A DNA stretch of 64,000 nt from a virus: IMG/VR virus record IMGVR_UViG_3300042691_033239, positions 1 to 64,000 of that record; one strand, written 5' to 3'. The position numbers and the translations under genes are program-made. Positions 7,689 through 15,895 of the stretch are shown one piece after another. The notes below the pieces were generated by a model. It had not been told where the DNA came from. It did no database searches and was given only the letters and a program-made list of their open reading frames with translations. Every line of letters starts with the position of its first letter. The stretch's first letter is position 1.

Positions 7689-8636
7689 ATGAATATAGTA
7701 GCAATAGCAACATTGATCATTGTCGTAATATCTACAGTCATTATGATTCTTAATTACAACTTTCACTCAAGCTCATTGGGATTTATTGAAAACAAGATTG
7801 AAAAATTTTTCTCTGGATGGAAAAATTCCGAAGAGAAAAATAATGCTAAATTTGATCAGATTAAGGCATCGGCAGATGAGATAGTAAAGAGCGCATCTGA
7901 AATTGCCGAAGTGGCAAAAGAAAATGCAGAGGATTATGCATTATTTATTGATAAATCAAAATCCTCTTTGCAAGATCTTGAATCAACAATTACAACTGTA
8001 AAGAAAGCAATAACAAAGTCATCGAAAGAAATCAATCAGGCTATTACGGATGTAGAGAGAGAAAAGATTCGCGCAGAAATAATGAAAGAAGAAACATACA
8101 TTCGATCCATGGAAGATCGAATTAAAAGATTGCAGAAAATAAAGGATTCAAGAGATCTTGAGGTAGTATCAGTAATATCAAGATTGAGAATATCTGAGAT
8201 TGAATTGAGGCTAACAGGCATTAAGGAGATTATTTCTAAATCCATAGCAAGCATTGAACATGGACATATTCAGGTTATTTATAATGGAGTAAACTTGAAT
8301 AAATGTAAGAAAATCATGACTGAGTTGTATAAGTTGCAGCTAGGGAAAAGAGAAATTAATCACGCTGAGATTGTAGATCCTGGTGAAGAAACTTCATGGC
8401 TTGAAGTCAATAGCTATATCAATGTTTCTTCTGTGAAAAAGAATAAGGTTACATATTCATGTACAAAAGAACAATACGATAACTTTATATCTCTCTATAA
8501 CAATGTGAATGAAAGTAAATCATCAGATGTCGAAAAAATAGAAAGAATGATCGATGATCTTTCCCAACAATTTTCTCATCTTCTTCATGAATCAGAGTCG
8601 ATTGCAAATCAAATTGACGTAAGTGATGTAATCTAA
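7689..8636 (+). CDS. Membrane-anchored coiled-coil protein
   Basis: 315 residues. Residues 3-24 are a strong hydrophobic helix (IVAIATLIIVVISTVIMILN) that would act as an uncleaved signal anchor. Residues about 35-190 are Lys/Glu/Ala-rich with heptad character (coiled coil), and the C-terminal part is mixed with another helical stretch near the end. The ribosome-binding site AAGGAAAG precedes the ATG. It is first in a plus-strand run following the promoter at 7589. The architecture suits an inner-membrane scaffold or inhibitor, but no family is recognised. The function is unknown. Confidence 0.75.
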   Translation: MNIVAIATLIIVVISTVIMILNYNFHSSSLGFIENKIEKFFSGWKNSEEKNNAKFDQIKASADEIVKSASEIAEVAKENAEDYALFIDKSKSSLQDLESTITTVKKAITKSSKEINQAITDVEREKIRAEIMKEETYIRSMEDRIKRLQKIKDSRDLEVVSVISRLRISEIELRLTGIKEIISKSIASIEHGHIQVIYNGVNLNKCKKIMTELYKLQLGKREINHAEIVDPGEETSWLEVNSYINVSSVKKNKVTYSCTKEQYDNFISLYNNVNESKSSDVEKIERMIDDLSQQFSHLLHESESIANQIDVSDVI

Positions 8637-8676
8637 ATAATCCTTCCAACAAAACCACTCAAAAAGAGGAAAGAGT

Positions 8677-9114
8677 ATGTCAGCACAAAAAACAAAAGAA
8701 TATCTTGATGAATGTCTCGATAAGCTTCGCAGCATCAATGCAGAGTTAAAGACCATTGTATGTAACATCACGCACAATGGGATCAATTACGATGCCATTA
8801 ATAATGTTACGTCGCATCTAGAAGTCAAGAAGTCTAGAAATCTGTTTATGACATTTGAAGACATCATTGAGGATTATGAATATATCTCGGTAAATGATAT
8901 TCGATATTGTCTTGAGAATAAATTTTGGGCAACATTCGAGAAGAATGGGCAGACATATTTTGAATGCGGCCCGAACATTGATCATCTGCACGAAATTTTC
9001 CAGAATCTTAATGATGAGATTATGACATCTCGGGCAGCAAGGGAACTATTGGATGAACTTCTTAGAACTGCTCAATTATGTACCGACAAATTCACCGCAA
9101 TGTATGAGGAATAA
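8677..9114 (+). CDS. Unknown small acidic protein, 145 residues
   Basis: A soluble, mostly helical protein with six scattered cysteines and no clear metal-binding pair. AGAGGAAAGAGT precedes the ATG. It lies 40 nt after the coiled-coil gene and only 2 nt before the next gene, whose ribosome-binding site overlaps its 3' end (GAGGAATAAGAATG), implying translational coupling. No domain is recognised. Confidence 0.75.
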   Translation: MSAQKTKEYLDECLDKLRSINAELKTIVCNITHNGINYDAINNVTSHLEVKKSRNLFMTFEDIIEDYEYISVNDIRYCLENKFWATFEKNGQTYFECGPNIDHLHEIFQNLNDEIMTSRAARELLDELLRTAQLCTDKFTAMYEE

Positions 9115-9116
9115 GA

Positions 9117-9521
9117 ATGTTCAAAAAAGAAGAAATAGTAGAAAAAATTGCGAAACATATTGCGACAGAATCCAAATTAAATCCAAGTTTGAAAAATTCT
9201 ATCTGGGCCAAAAATCCAAATGTAATTTGCTTTACAATTGAAAAAGATCATTATTACAACGATAATTTTTATGTTCCATATTCAGAATTAACAATAACGT
9301 ATGTAAATACAGAAACCGAAGATACAAGTATGGGCACTATTCATTTCGGAAAATATGGAAGTATTGTTATTGGGGATCAGAAATTAAGAAAATATATCAT
9401 GGATCAAAAGAAACTTCGTGAATTTCTTGAAAAATTCGTGGAAGAAGATTTAAAATACATTAACTTTTCATCAATTACTATCTGGAAAGATGGTACAGTA
9501 GAGATGCATCAAAGGAGATAA
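9117..9521 (+). CDS. Unknown protein, 134 residues
   Basis: The start ATG lies 2 nt after the preceding stop, with AGGA 8-9 nt upstream in the end of that gene. The middle is rich in aromatic and beta-forming residues (about 40-80), flanked by lysine-rich helices; the C-terminus ends in basic residues (HQRR). No signal peptide or membrane helix, and no known motif. It is part of the same plus-strand operon as its neighbours. Confidence 0.72.
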   Translation: MFKKEEIVEKIAKHIATESKLNPSLKNSIWAKNPNVICFTIEKDHYYNDNFYVPYSELTITYVNTETEDTSMGTIHFGKYGSIVIGDQKLRKYIMDQKKLREFLEKFVEEDLKYINFSSITIWKDGTVEMHQRR

Positions 9522-9528
9522 TCATATT

Positions 9529-10125
9529 ATGAAGCCATACATTCACGCTACAGCATCCGCAAAGAGGTTCGGGGGAAAACCTGAAGATTATCATGATATC
9601 CATCAATTCATGGATTCATCGAAAGCACACATTGCTGATCATAGACATCGAGCGATATTTCACAATTCATTTGGATGCTTCATTATTGAATCTGTCTTTG
9701 GAATTACGAGAATAAATTCAGCAGGCAAGGTTTATTCTACAAGAGATATCGCTGAGCAGCATATCATTGAGGATCTTGGTCATATTCCTACGGTACAAGA
9801 TTATTTACGTCACATGGAAATCCAACCATGGATGGGCGAGAGGATGACGCCCGAGAAATTCAACGAGCTATCTAAAAATACGAAGGGAAGTTCCAGTGGC
9901 GAGCCATTCAATGAGAGCGAAAATGAATCTGTGAGAACATGGATTCCATTTGAAGAGTTTGCGAATTCTGAGAAGGAAGATGAAAATACCGAAGAATTAA
10001 AGGAAGATGAAGGCCAGAAGGTTTGTCCTTCCCCGGCTTTCGACATTGATCTGGTAGAAAAAATAAGAAAAGTAAAAGATATAATTCCAAAACATAGAGA
10101 TCCGTATAGCCGTTTGATTGACTAA
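9529..10125 (+). CDS. DUF6915-like phage protein
   Basis: 198 residues. The first 110 residues match, from memory, the DUF6915 family of phage and bacterial proteins. They begin MKPYIHATASAKRFGGKPED, then carry FMDSSKAHIADHRHRAIFHNS (about 27-47), the segment RDIAEQHIIEDLGHIPTVQDY and PWMG near residue 103. Conserved histidines in the first block could bind a metal. The biochemical role of the family is not known to me. The C-terminal third is acidic and disordered-looking (runs of Glu/Asp), an addition beyond the family core. AAGGAG lies about 12 nt upstream. The stop lies 16 nt before the next gene. Confidence 0.8.
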   Translation: MKPYIHATASAKRFGGKPEDYHDIHQFMDSSKAHIADHRHRAIFHNSFGCFIIESVFGITRINSAGKVYSTRDIAEQHIIEDLGHIPTVQDYLRHMEIQPWMGERMTPEKFNELSKNTKGSSSGEPFNESENESVRTWIPFEEFANSEKEDENTEELKEDEGQKVCPSPAFDIDLVEKIRKVKDIIPKHRDPYSRLID

Positions 10126-10141
10126 TATAAAAAGGAATCAT

Positions 10142-11155
10142 ATGAATATGATTATTCCAACTCCTCCGGTGCAAAGACTAAGCGAGTCATTTCCTCTAAA
10201 GAGATATGTACTTGCCGGATCCTATCCTCTTCAAATCAGAAAGAGTAAGGACATTGATCTTATTGCATACAGAAAAGATGTTGAAGAGGCATTTCCTCAT
10301 TTCAATATTAGTAATGATTATATTCATTCCACAGAGTATGATGGAAGAAGGTATGAATTTTTGTTTGCAGATAAAATGCCTACCTTTCAGAAGATCATGG
10401 AAGAAGCAGAAAAGGATGGCTACAAAACAACCTATGAAATTCTCTATCTCATAAAGTCTGGTCATATCAAGGTTAATCCAACAATGAATGCGGAGAAACA
10501 TATTAATGATCTTCACATTTTAAAAAGAATCCTCAATGAATACGAAGGAAAGACATCTCCATATCCGATCAGAAGAAATCTGATCAAGGAGATAGAGAAA
10601 GATCATGTTGCTATGCTAGCCGCACGTAATCAGCGTTCTGCTGCTGGTAAGCTGAATCTCAAACAAGATACAAACAGGTTCTTCAAAGATAATGTGCAAA
10701 GATACATAGAACATGATGATATTCATTTGTTTTACAAAAAATACGACGTTCCTATGTATAAAAAGATACAAGAAGAGGGAAGTCAAGTTCTTTGTTCAAA
10801 GAAACTATGGAATAAGCTATCCTTTGAGGATAAAATTAATACCGTGCATGAAGAGTCCTATGTGATTGCCACAGAAAGAATTCTCATACCAGATTTCTTG
10901 CATAAGCGAAAATCACCCGACCAAGGATCTGCTTATCTTGCATTCAAATATGCAATCTCAAGAATAAGTACAAATCTTACCAAAGGATTCTTTAGAGATT
11001 TCGCTTTTGAGAATTATTACCTAATTGTAAATTCATTCGATGAAAAATATTATGAAAAATTCTTCATCGAAGAGAATATAAGAATCATCCAAGAGAACAA
11101 AAACAAAAATGAGGCCGAAGGGCCTCGAAATAGAATGTCACGGCATGAAGTCTAA
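10142..11155 (+). CDS. Nucleotidyltransferase-like protein
   Basis: 337 residues from the ATG at 10142, which has AAGGAA 4 nt upstream. The ATG at 10148 is also possible, and the earlier in-frame ATG at 10118 would overlap the previous gene. Residues 22-41 read YVLAGSYPLQIRKSKDIDLI, the GS...DxD signature of the polymerase-beta-type nucleotidyltransferase fold (Gly26-Ser27, Asp37, Asp39). Such enzymes transfer a nucleotide to RNA, protein or a small molecule; the substrate here is unknown. Residues 116-128 (NAEKHINDLHILK) and the basic helical remainder resemble the substrate-binding part of phage homologues. The 3' end contains the terminator of the convergent minus-strand gene. Confidence 0.7.
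   Translation: MNMIIPTPPVQRLSESFPLKRYVLAGSYPLQIRKSKDIDLIAYRKDVEEAFPHFNISNDYIHSTEYDGRRYEFLFADKMPTFQKIMEEAEKDGYKTTYEILYLIKSGHIKVNPTMNAEKHINDLHILKRILNEYEGKTSPYPIRRNLIKEIEKDHVAMLAARNQRSAAGKLNLKQDTNRFFKDNVQRYIEHDDIHLFYKKYDVPMYKKIQEEGSQVLCSKKLWNKLSFEDKINTVHEESYVIATERILIPDFLHKRKSPDQGSAYLAFKYAISRISTNLTKGFFRDFAFENYYLIVNSFDEKYYEKFFIEENIRIIQENKNKNEAEGPRNRMSRHEV
11099..11126 (-). terminator. Rho-independent terminator inside the convergent gene
   Basis: On the minus strand a 6-bp GC-rich stem (GAGGCC/GGCCTC, 4-nt loop, 11111-11126) is followed by ATTTTTGTTTTTG. It lies about 37 nt beyond the stop of the minus-strand gene at 11163. It is placed within the last codons of the plus-strand nucleotidyltransferase gene. 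Confidence 0.75.
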
Positions 11156-11162
11156 CTAAAAA

Positions 11163-11510
11163 CTAAGGAAGATAGCATTCTTCCGGAAGATTCGGAATGT
11201 TCTCGGGCTCAATGTCATTTTCGGAGGAAAGCAACTTGTAATCCATATTGATCTTTTTCATATCATATGAAATCAGAACTTCCGTCATGCTCTTCGACAT
11301 AATCTCCGACCAATACCCGATATTTACCATTACTTCATACATGCGACAAGCTTCAATCCATGAATTCGTCATTGTATTGATGTGGTAAAGCAAATCATCC
11401 TTTTCTGACGGATAGGATTCCCCCATAAAAGAATAGATATAAAAACTATTCAAGATGGAATAAATCATCTTGCTATCCGGAGACTGATTTGGTGAAGCGG
11501 TGTTTGTCAT
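11163..11510 (-). CDS. Unknown protein, 115 residues, with own promoter and terminator
   Basis: I choose the ATG at 11510, which has CGGAGAA 6-7 nt upstream. The in-frame ATG at 11558 lacks a ribosome-binding site and lies at or before the predicted transcription start of the promoter at 11559-11588. The protein begins MTNTASPNQSPDS, then is helical with several aromatic residues, one cysteine in the middle and one near the end; no membrane segment. It forms a complete single-gene unit, with promoter, gene and terminator, inserted convergent to the nucleotidyltransferase gene, as moron genes often are. Function unknown. Confidence 0.72.
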   Translation of the reverse strand: MTNTASPNQSPDSKMIYSILNSFYIYSFMGESYPSEKDDLLYHINTMTNSWIEACRMYEVMVNIGYWSEIMSKSMTEVLISYDMKKINMDYKLLSSENDIEPENIPNLPEECYLP

Positions 11511-11558
11511 GGGAATTCTCCGCGAAAAAACATTAGAGAAGAGGGAGGGAACATCCAT

Positions 11559-11588
11559 AGCGTATCACATGAAGGGATCGTGTGTCAA
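11559..11588 (-). promoter_or_regulatory. sigma70-like extended -10 promoter for the 11510 gene
   Basis: On the minus strand TTGACA (11588-11583), an 18 nt spacer ending in TGA, then TACGCT (11564-11559). The TGATAC sequence forms an extended -10 element. The same arrangement recurs at 35392-35421. Confidence 0.55.
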
Positions 11589-11639
11589 CAAAAATAGACA
11601 GTCCACGGTGAAATTACTGTTGGGTGATACGGATTTATA

Positions 11640-11668
11640 TTGACAAATATTTGGAAATAAAAGATAAT
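11640..11668 (+). promoter_or_regulatory. sigma70-like promoter for the 11725 gene
   Basis: TTGACA (11640-11645), exactly 17 nt, then GATAAT (11663-11668, 5 of 6). It is one of the best promoter matches in the window. The start point would be near 11676, with a leader of about 50 nt containing AGAGG before the ATG at 11725. It is divergent from the minus-strand promoter at 11559-11588, so about 50 nt separate the two -35 boxes. Confidence 0.65.
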
Positions 11669-11724
11669 TACTTATACATAGGACATATGTATACACATTT
11701 TATCGAAAGAGGTTACAGCTAAAC

Positions 11725-12291
11725 ATGAAAATAAGCAGATTTAATATTGGTTTTATCAAAGCGTACAAAGAACAGAATGGTCATTTCCCGCCGTCAGAGC
11801 TTGCGCCGGGAGAAGCTGCTGTAAGCGCCCCTGTTGCGCCTGAAGTTGAAGACCGTAGCGTGGAAGAGTTCTTTCTTGTGGACGCTCTAAAATCGCGTCA
11901 GGAAGCGTTACTGAGTGAATTGTCCCAGCTATCAGAAGTGGTCGAAGAGGTTGTAGAGAAATCACCTGTCATGGTTATTCCGGAAGAAAAAGAAGTTGTG
12001 GCAACTCTTCCTGATTTTGAATTAGAAGACGAAGAATTAGTAAGTGATAATTCATTCCATCCTCTTGATAGGGATCATGATGGTGACATTGAAGATGATT
12101 CGTTTGATGGAATGGCATATCCAATTAAGTTTGATCTTGTTGAGATGGGAGAAGATCATGCAGAAGAATTAGCAAGAAAGCTTGGCAAGAAGCATAAGAT
12201 TGGCCAGTGGCATGTAAGGAAACTAAATACTCTTCTTAGAGAATTGGCGAATGTTGGTATTGTAGAGTGGAATGAGAGCGATCCTTCTTAA
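11725..12291 (+). CDS. Acidic protein with EF-hand-like calcium loop
   Basis: 188 residues. Residues 115-126 (DRDHDGDIEDDS) fit the EF-hand loop D-x-D-x-D-G-x-I, with Asp at positions 1, 3 and 5 and Gly at 6, but position 12 is Ser instead of Glu, so calcium binding would be weakened or dockerin-like. The N-terminal 95 residues are Glu/Val/Pro/Ala-rich and probably extended or coiled; the C-terminal 50 residues are a basic helical segment. The first 200 nt look richer in GC than the surrounding DNA, which may mean acquisition from elsewhere. It has its own promoter. The last 56 nt overlap the end of the convergent phosphoesterase gene. No family assignment. Confidence 0.7.
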   Translation: MKISRFNIGFIKAYKEQNGHFPPSELAPGEAAVSAPVAPEVEDRSVEEFFLVDALKSRQEALLSELSQLSEVVEEVVEKSPVMVIPEEKEVVATLPDFELEDEELVSDNSFHPLDRDHDGDIEDDSFDGMAYPIKFDLVEMGEDHAEELARKLGKKHKIGQWHVRKLNTLLRELANVGIVEWNESDPS

Positions 12292-13000
12292 TAAAGTTGA
12301 TTAGCCATTCGCCTTCCCTTTCCTCTGTTATATATGAATTACTATCTACGAAGTCCCCTGAATTGATATAGAGCCTTCCGGCCGCATAATCAAAGCAAGG
12401 GATATGTGTATGCCCACAGATGATAATATCATAATCATTCTGTATCGCATATTGTATTACTTTATTATTAAAATTTGATGTTGTATTTACAATATGTTTT
12501 ACTTTATCTATAATAAATTCAGCAAATTTCTGCATATATTTCTTTTTTGATATATATGAATGAAATATAAAATCACTTACCTTTGCTATGGAATCCAATT
12601 TAGATGAAAATACATCAAAACTGTCTCCATGAATCACACAGCATTTGCGATTTAATTTATCAGTAAAAATATATTTATCTACAAATTTTATATCATTAAT
12701 AACAAATGGGGTAAAATTTCTAATAAGATCATCATGATTTCCGGTCACATAAATAACATTACTATAATTTGTTAATTCTATTATTCTTGATATAATATCT
12801 AAATGTTTTTTTGTAATTACTTTATCTTTCTCATTAAAAGGATAATAAAACATTTTCCAGAAATCAAATATATCACCATTGAATATCCAAGTATTAGCAA
12901 CATATGTATCCAATATATATTCAATAGCATCCAAGTTCTCTAAAGAACTTCCCATGTGAATATCAGAAATAATAATTGTATTTACATAATGTTTATTCAT
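12236..13000 (-). CDS. LpxH-like calcineurin-type metallophosphoesterase
   Basis: 254 residues with all five metallophosphoesterase motifs: DIH (Asp13, His15), GDIFD (42-46), GNHD (87-90), HGD (His124) and GHTH (196-199). The pattern NGDIFDFW and the late YINSGD (211-216) resemble UDP-2,3-diacylglucosamine hydrolases (LpxH family), which act at the membrane in lipid A synthesis. The metal-binding residues are complete, so an active enzyme is likely, but substrate assignment from motifs alone is uncertain. It is the last gene of an overlapping minus-strand operon, starting 6 nt after the acetyltransferase stop. The end overlaps the convergent gene at 11725-12291 by 56 nt. A role in changing lipid A metabolism of a Gram-negative host is inference. 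Confidence 0.8.
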   Translation of the reverse strand: MNKHYVNTIIISDIHMGSSLENLDAIEYILDTYVANTWIFNGDIFDFWKMFYYPFNEKDKVITKKHLDIISRIIELTNYSNVIYVTGNHDDLIRNFTPFVINDIKFVDKYIFTDKLNRKCCVIHGDSFDVFSSKLDSIAKVSDFIFHSYISKKKYMQKFAEFIIDKVKHIVNTTSNFNNKVIQYAIQNDYDIIICGHTHIPCFDYAAGRLYINSGDFVDSNSYITEEREGEWLINFIKKDRSHSTLQYQHSPIL

Positions 13001-13006
13001 ATATCA

Positions 13007-13507
13007 TTAAATATCTCTTGTCATGATATGTTCGTATCCATGAATTCCATCAATTTCAAATCCTTTTCTTTTTAACATATTAACTATATTTGGATTTACA
13101 ACATGCAATCTAATGTAGTCTTTCCTTTGCTCATCATCTTCATCAACTTCATCATACATATTTTGGTATACGCCTGAATTATGCTGTTCTTTGCAGAAAT
13201 CTATAAATTCATCAATAAGCTTAGAGCCTATGCCTTTTCTTTGATAATCAGATCTAATGGCAAGATCGGCCATATAACAATTATCTTCAAGATTATGTCT
13301 ATAATAAAGGCACCCAACTATTACCGGATCTGTATCTTCATATTCATCACTGTCATCCTCGGGTTTTACTGATGCATCCTCTGCATAAAGCAACAAATCA
13401 TAAGATGAACTTATTTTATTTTGAACCATGATTATTTCACATTGCCTTGCAATTGAACTGGTTCCAGGTTCATCTTCGTAATATTGTAATATTAATATGT
13501 TATTCAT
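13007..13507 (-). CDS. GNAT-family N-acetyltransferase
   Basis: 166 residues from the ATG at 13507, which overlaps the stop of the upstream gene by 8 nt (ATGAATAA), implying translational coupling; the longer frame to 13549 lies wholly inside that gene. Motif A of the GNAT fold is clear: LAIRSDYQRKGIGSKLIDEF (about 82-101), with QRKGIG binding the acetyl-CoA pyrophosphate. The later NPNIVNMLKRKGFE (about 138-151) is the usual motif B. An acidic insert lies near residues 48-60. The enzyme would transfer an acyl group to an amine; the target is unknown. It sits between an effector-like protein and the phosphoesterase, so protein or antibiotic modification are both possible. Confidence 0.85.
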   Translation of the reverse strand: MNNILILQYYEDEPGTSSIARQCEIIMVQNKISSSYDLLLYAEDASVKPEDDSDEYEDTDPVIVGCLYYRHNLEDNCYMADLAIRSDYQRKGIGSKLIDEFIDFCKEQHNSGVYQNMYDEVDEDDEQRKDYIRLHVVNPNIVNMLKRKGFEIDGIHGYEHIMTRDI

Positions 13508-15197
13508 TTGCAGAAAATCTCTCCAATTCATCTTGAGACATATGACCAAGTTTAATTAGATTTTTTCCTAAAACAGTTGAAAAGTCATATTTATCTTTTT
13601 TTAAATTTTCAATAACCTTATTTTTAAGTTTATTTATAGTCTCATTTGTTATACTTGGGTTTTCCAGCATATTTAGAATAAAACTGTTTTTGTTGTTTTC
13701 GTAATTTATATTTAAATCAAATAAATCAACAATTTTATCTTGAATTTCTTGACTTAAATTAAATTCCTTAAAAAATATATTTGAATAAAAAATTACATTT
13801 TCTTTCGGAATTGGAACATGCACAAGTGTTGTATAAATATAATTATTAATTTTGTCATTATTTATATTTGCATTTATAAAATATTGCATTTTAAAATAAG
13901 AAAGCGATATTCTGATCAAATATTCAAATGTAGCATAGGGCAAGTCATTGAATCTGGGCGAAAAATAATAATATATAGTATCCATTATTTTTGACGAATA
14001 ATAAGTTCCATATTTAGCCCTACTTCCGAATTGATTCAAAACGGGTAAAAATATAAAATTTAAATCCGGAACGTCTAAGAAAATTCTGATGTATTTGTTG
14101 ATATCTTCAAAATTCATTTTATTGAATAATTTAAACAATATAACACTATTATTTTTATATTTGTCATGTATTAAATTTATAATTTGGTCACTGTAATTTG
14201 AAGTATTATCAATTATTATAGAAGCAAGCCCGTCATCCAAATTGGGATTTCTTAAAAAGAACAATGCCTCGTCTGAAGAAAATCCAGAATTATCTTTTAA
14301 ATAATTAAAAACTTCCATTTGGACTTCTTTAATGGAAGAAGTTTCAGCGACATTAAGTAAATTTTGATACTCCATAAAATTAGGATGGAATCCAATCTTG
14401 TAAGATGATCTTGCTAACTGCTCAACTATTATATTGTAATTTTCTCGACCATAATAATTGATAATATCGTCTTCTGTGATGACCTGATCCATTGCGTCAA
14501 CAACTGTCCCATCATTCTCATAGGTAATGCCTTCATCTTCTGAATAACCAAGAGCAATTTTATAAAATGGGTTTTCCATACTGTCATTTTTTTTATCAAA
14601 AACAAAATAAATAAAATTATTTCCTTTTGTTGTGTAATAATCAAACATATTATCTTTTTTTGCTGATATACACCATTTAGTGTTAGCGCCTAGCTTAACC
14701 GATCCCATAACATTTTCCGGGAAGTAAATAGTAAGACGCTCATTTTCATATATTTTTTTATATTTAGGTTTTTGGTTCATCATCAATGAACTCATCTGAG
14801 CGAACTTATCTATCTCATATCGAAGATCCGCAACCGTCTTATATACAAGCTCTTTAGTCTTTGGATTGATAGCTAAAATATTCTTTTCTTTTAATGATTT
14901 TTTGGTATCCACAAATGAATCAAGTATTTTAAAAAATAATTCTTTATAAGAAATGCCTTCTGTAGAAACTTGTTCTTTTAGATATTTCAACACCCATTGC
15001 TTAATTGAGCTATCATATTTATGAATATTTGAAGATAAATCTCTACGCATATCCTCTTCAGACATTTGCTCTAAAAAATCAGGCTTGTTCTTTTTTATTA
15101 GATTAACAATAAGATCAACATACTCAGTATCTTTTCTTGATAATTGCTCTAATATTAACTCTTTAATAAATTTTTTTAATACAATGATATTATTCAT
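13500..15197 (-). CDS. WC-motif protein with capsid-targeting-like N-terminus
   Basis: 565 residues. Residues 8-19 (KKFIKELILEQL) belong to a recurring N-terminal amphipathic peptide with an (L/I)xE-type site, seen in at least four other proteins here. Residues 152-230 hold a domain with LGANTKWCISAKKDNMFDYY (169-188) followed by beta strands (FIYFVF) and an acidic turn; the same WC(I/V)S core occurs in the three genes at 49.6-53.3 kb. The remaining 330 residues are helical and rich in Asn/Ile/Tyr. The ATG overlaps the upstream stop (ATGA). No enzymatic motif is recognised. I infer an internal head protein from the N-terminus, but this is not proven. Confidence 0.8.
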   Translation of the reverse strand: MNNIIVLKKFIKELILEQLSRKDTEYVDLIVNLIKKNKPDFLEQMSEEDMRRDLSSNIHKYDSSIKQWVLKYLKEQVSTEGISYKELFFKILDSFVDTKKSLKEKNILAINPKTKELVYKTVADLRYEIDKFAQMSSLMMNQKPKYKKIYENERLTIYFPENVMGSVKLGANTKWCISAKKDNMFDYYTTKGNNFIYFVFDKKNDSMENPFYKIALGYSEDEGITYENDGTVVDAMDQVITEDDIINYYGRENYNIIVEQLARSSYKIGFHPNFMEYQNLLNVAETSSIKEVQMEVFNYLKDNSGFSSDEALFFLRNPNLDDGLASIIIDNTSNYSDQIINLIHDKYKNNSVILFKLFNKMNFEDINKYIRIFLDVPDLNFIFLPVLNQFGSRAKYGTYYSSKIMDTIYYYFSPRFNDLPYATFEYLIRISLSYFKMQYFINANINNDKINNYIYTTLVHVPIPKENVIFYSNIFFKEFNLSQEIQDKIVDLFDLNINYENNKNSFILNMLENPSITNETINKLKNKVIENLKKDKYDFSTVLGKNLIKLGHMSQDELERFSANE

Positions 15198-15880
15198 GAA
15201 GGATCATATCCCCACTCTTGTATGGAGTCTCCGCTATTATATACCTGACTTGCTTTCACGCGCATAGACACAATTTTATATTTGTAGCCAGAACCAACAG
15301 AATGTCCTTTACCATGATCCTCTGCATATTCTTTGGTAATAGCTACCCAATCGCCAGGATTAATTACAAACATCTTTCTTATGCTCTTCTTATATTCACT
15401 ATACTCTTTCTTCAATGATCCATCCAGATATCCAGGCTCAAGTTCAGATAATTCACCATCAATGTAATCTAAAAATAATCCGTAATTAGATTTAACTTCT
15501 CTTGGAATATCTATATGAAATTTTGATGGAATTTTAATAAATCTTTTTGCATAAGATTTGTATTCTGATAATTTTTCATATCTATAATATCCTAATTCTT
15601 TTTCTTTATAGTTATTATAGATTACTGCGCGATATATAACAACCGTCTTATTCGGCTTATCTCGATATGATCGTATTATAGATAAAGCTTCACTATCAGA
15701 TGAATGTGCAGTTAAATAATAACTTGGATTTTCATAAATACCTGGAAAGATGCTTGAAAGATCATAGAGAGGATCACCGCTTTCCTTATCAGGAGCAGTA
15801 TGATCCATTCTATAATCCATATCATTTTGTTCAAACAATAAAGATTTTATATATTTCTTTATTACATCTTTATTATTCAT
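15194..15880 (-). CDS. ADP-ribosyltransferase-like protein, putative internal head effector
   Basis: 228 residues. The segment after residue 78 fits the R-S/T-E class of ADP-ribosyltransferase folds: Arg84 in VVIYRAV, INPGDWVAITKEYAEDHG (173-190, Thr182 in the S/T position) and the C-terminal SIQEWGYDP with Glu222 as candidate catalytic residue. Similar YRA/GDWV/EWGY sets occur in phage proteins, from memory. Such enzymes transfer ADP-ribose from NAD to protein. The N-terminus (KKYIKSLLFEQN, 8-19) is almost the same as that of three WC-motif proteins and ends in LFE, a gp21-type cleavage site. T4 Alt is a precedent for a packaged, ejected ADP-ribosyltransferase. No clear ribosome-binding site is seen. 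The gene is 15 nt after its upstream neighbour and overlaps the next by 4 nt (ATGA). Confidence 0.72.
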   Translation of the reverse strand: MNNKDVIKKYIKSLLFEQNDMDYRMDHTAPDKESGDPLYDLSSIFPGIYENPSYYLTAHSSDSEALSIIRSYRDKPNKTVVIYRAVIYNNYKEKELGYYRYEKLSEYKSYAKRFIKIPSKFHIDIPREVKSNYGLFLDYIDGELSELEPGYLDGSLKKEYSEYKKSIRKMFVINPGDWVAITKEYAEDHGKGHSVGSGYKYKIVSMRVKASQVYNSGDSIQEWGYDPS

Positions 15881-15895
15881 AATGAAATTTATCTA

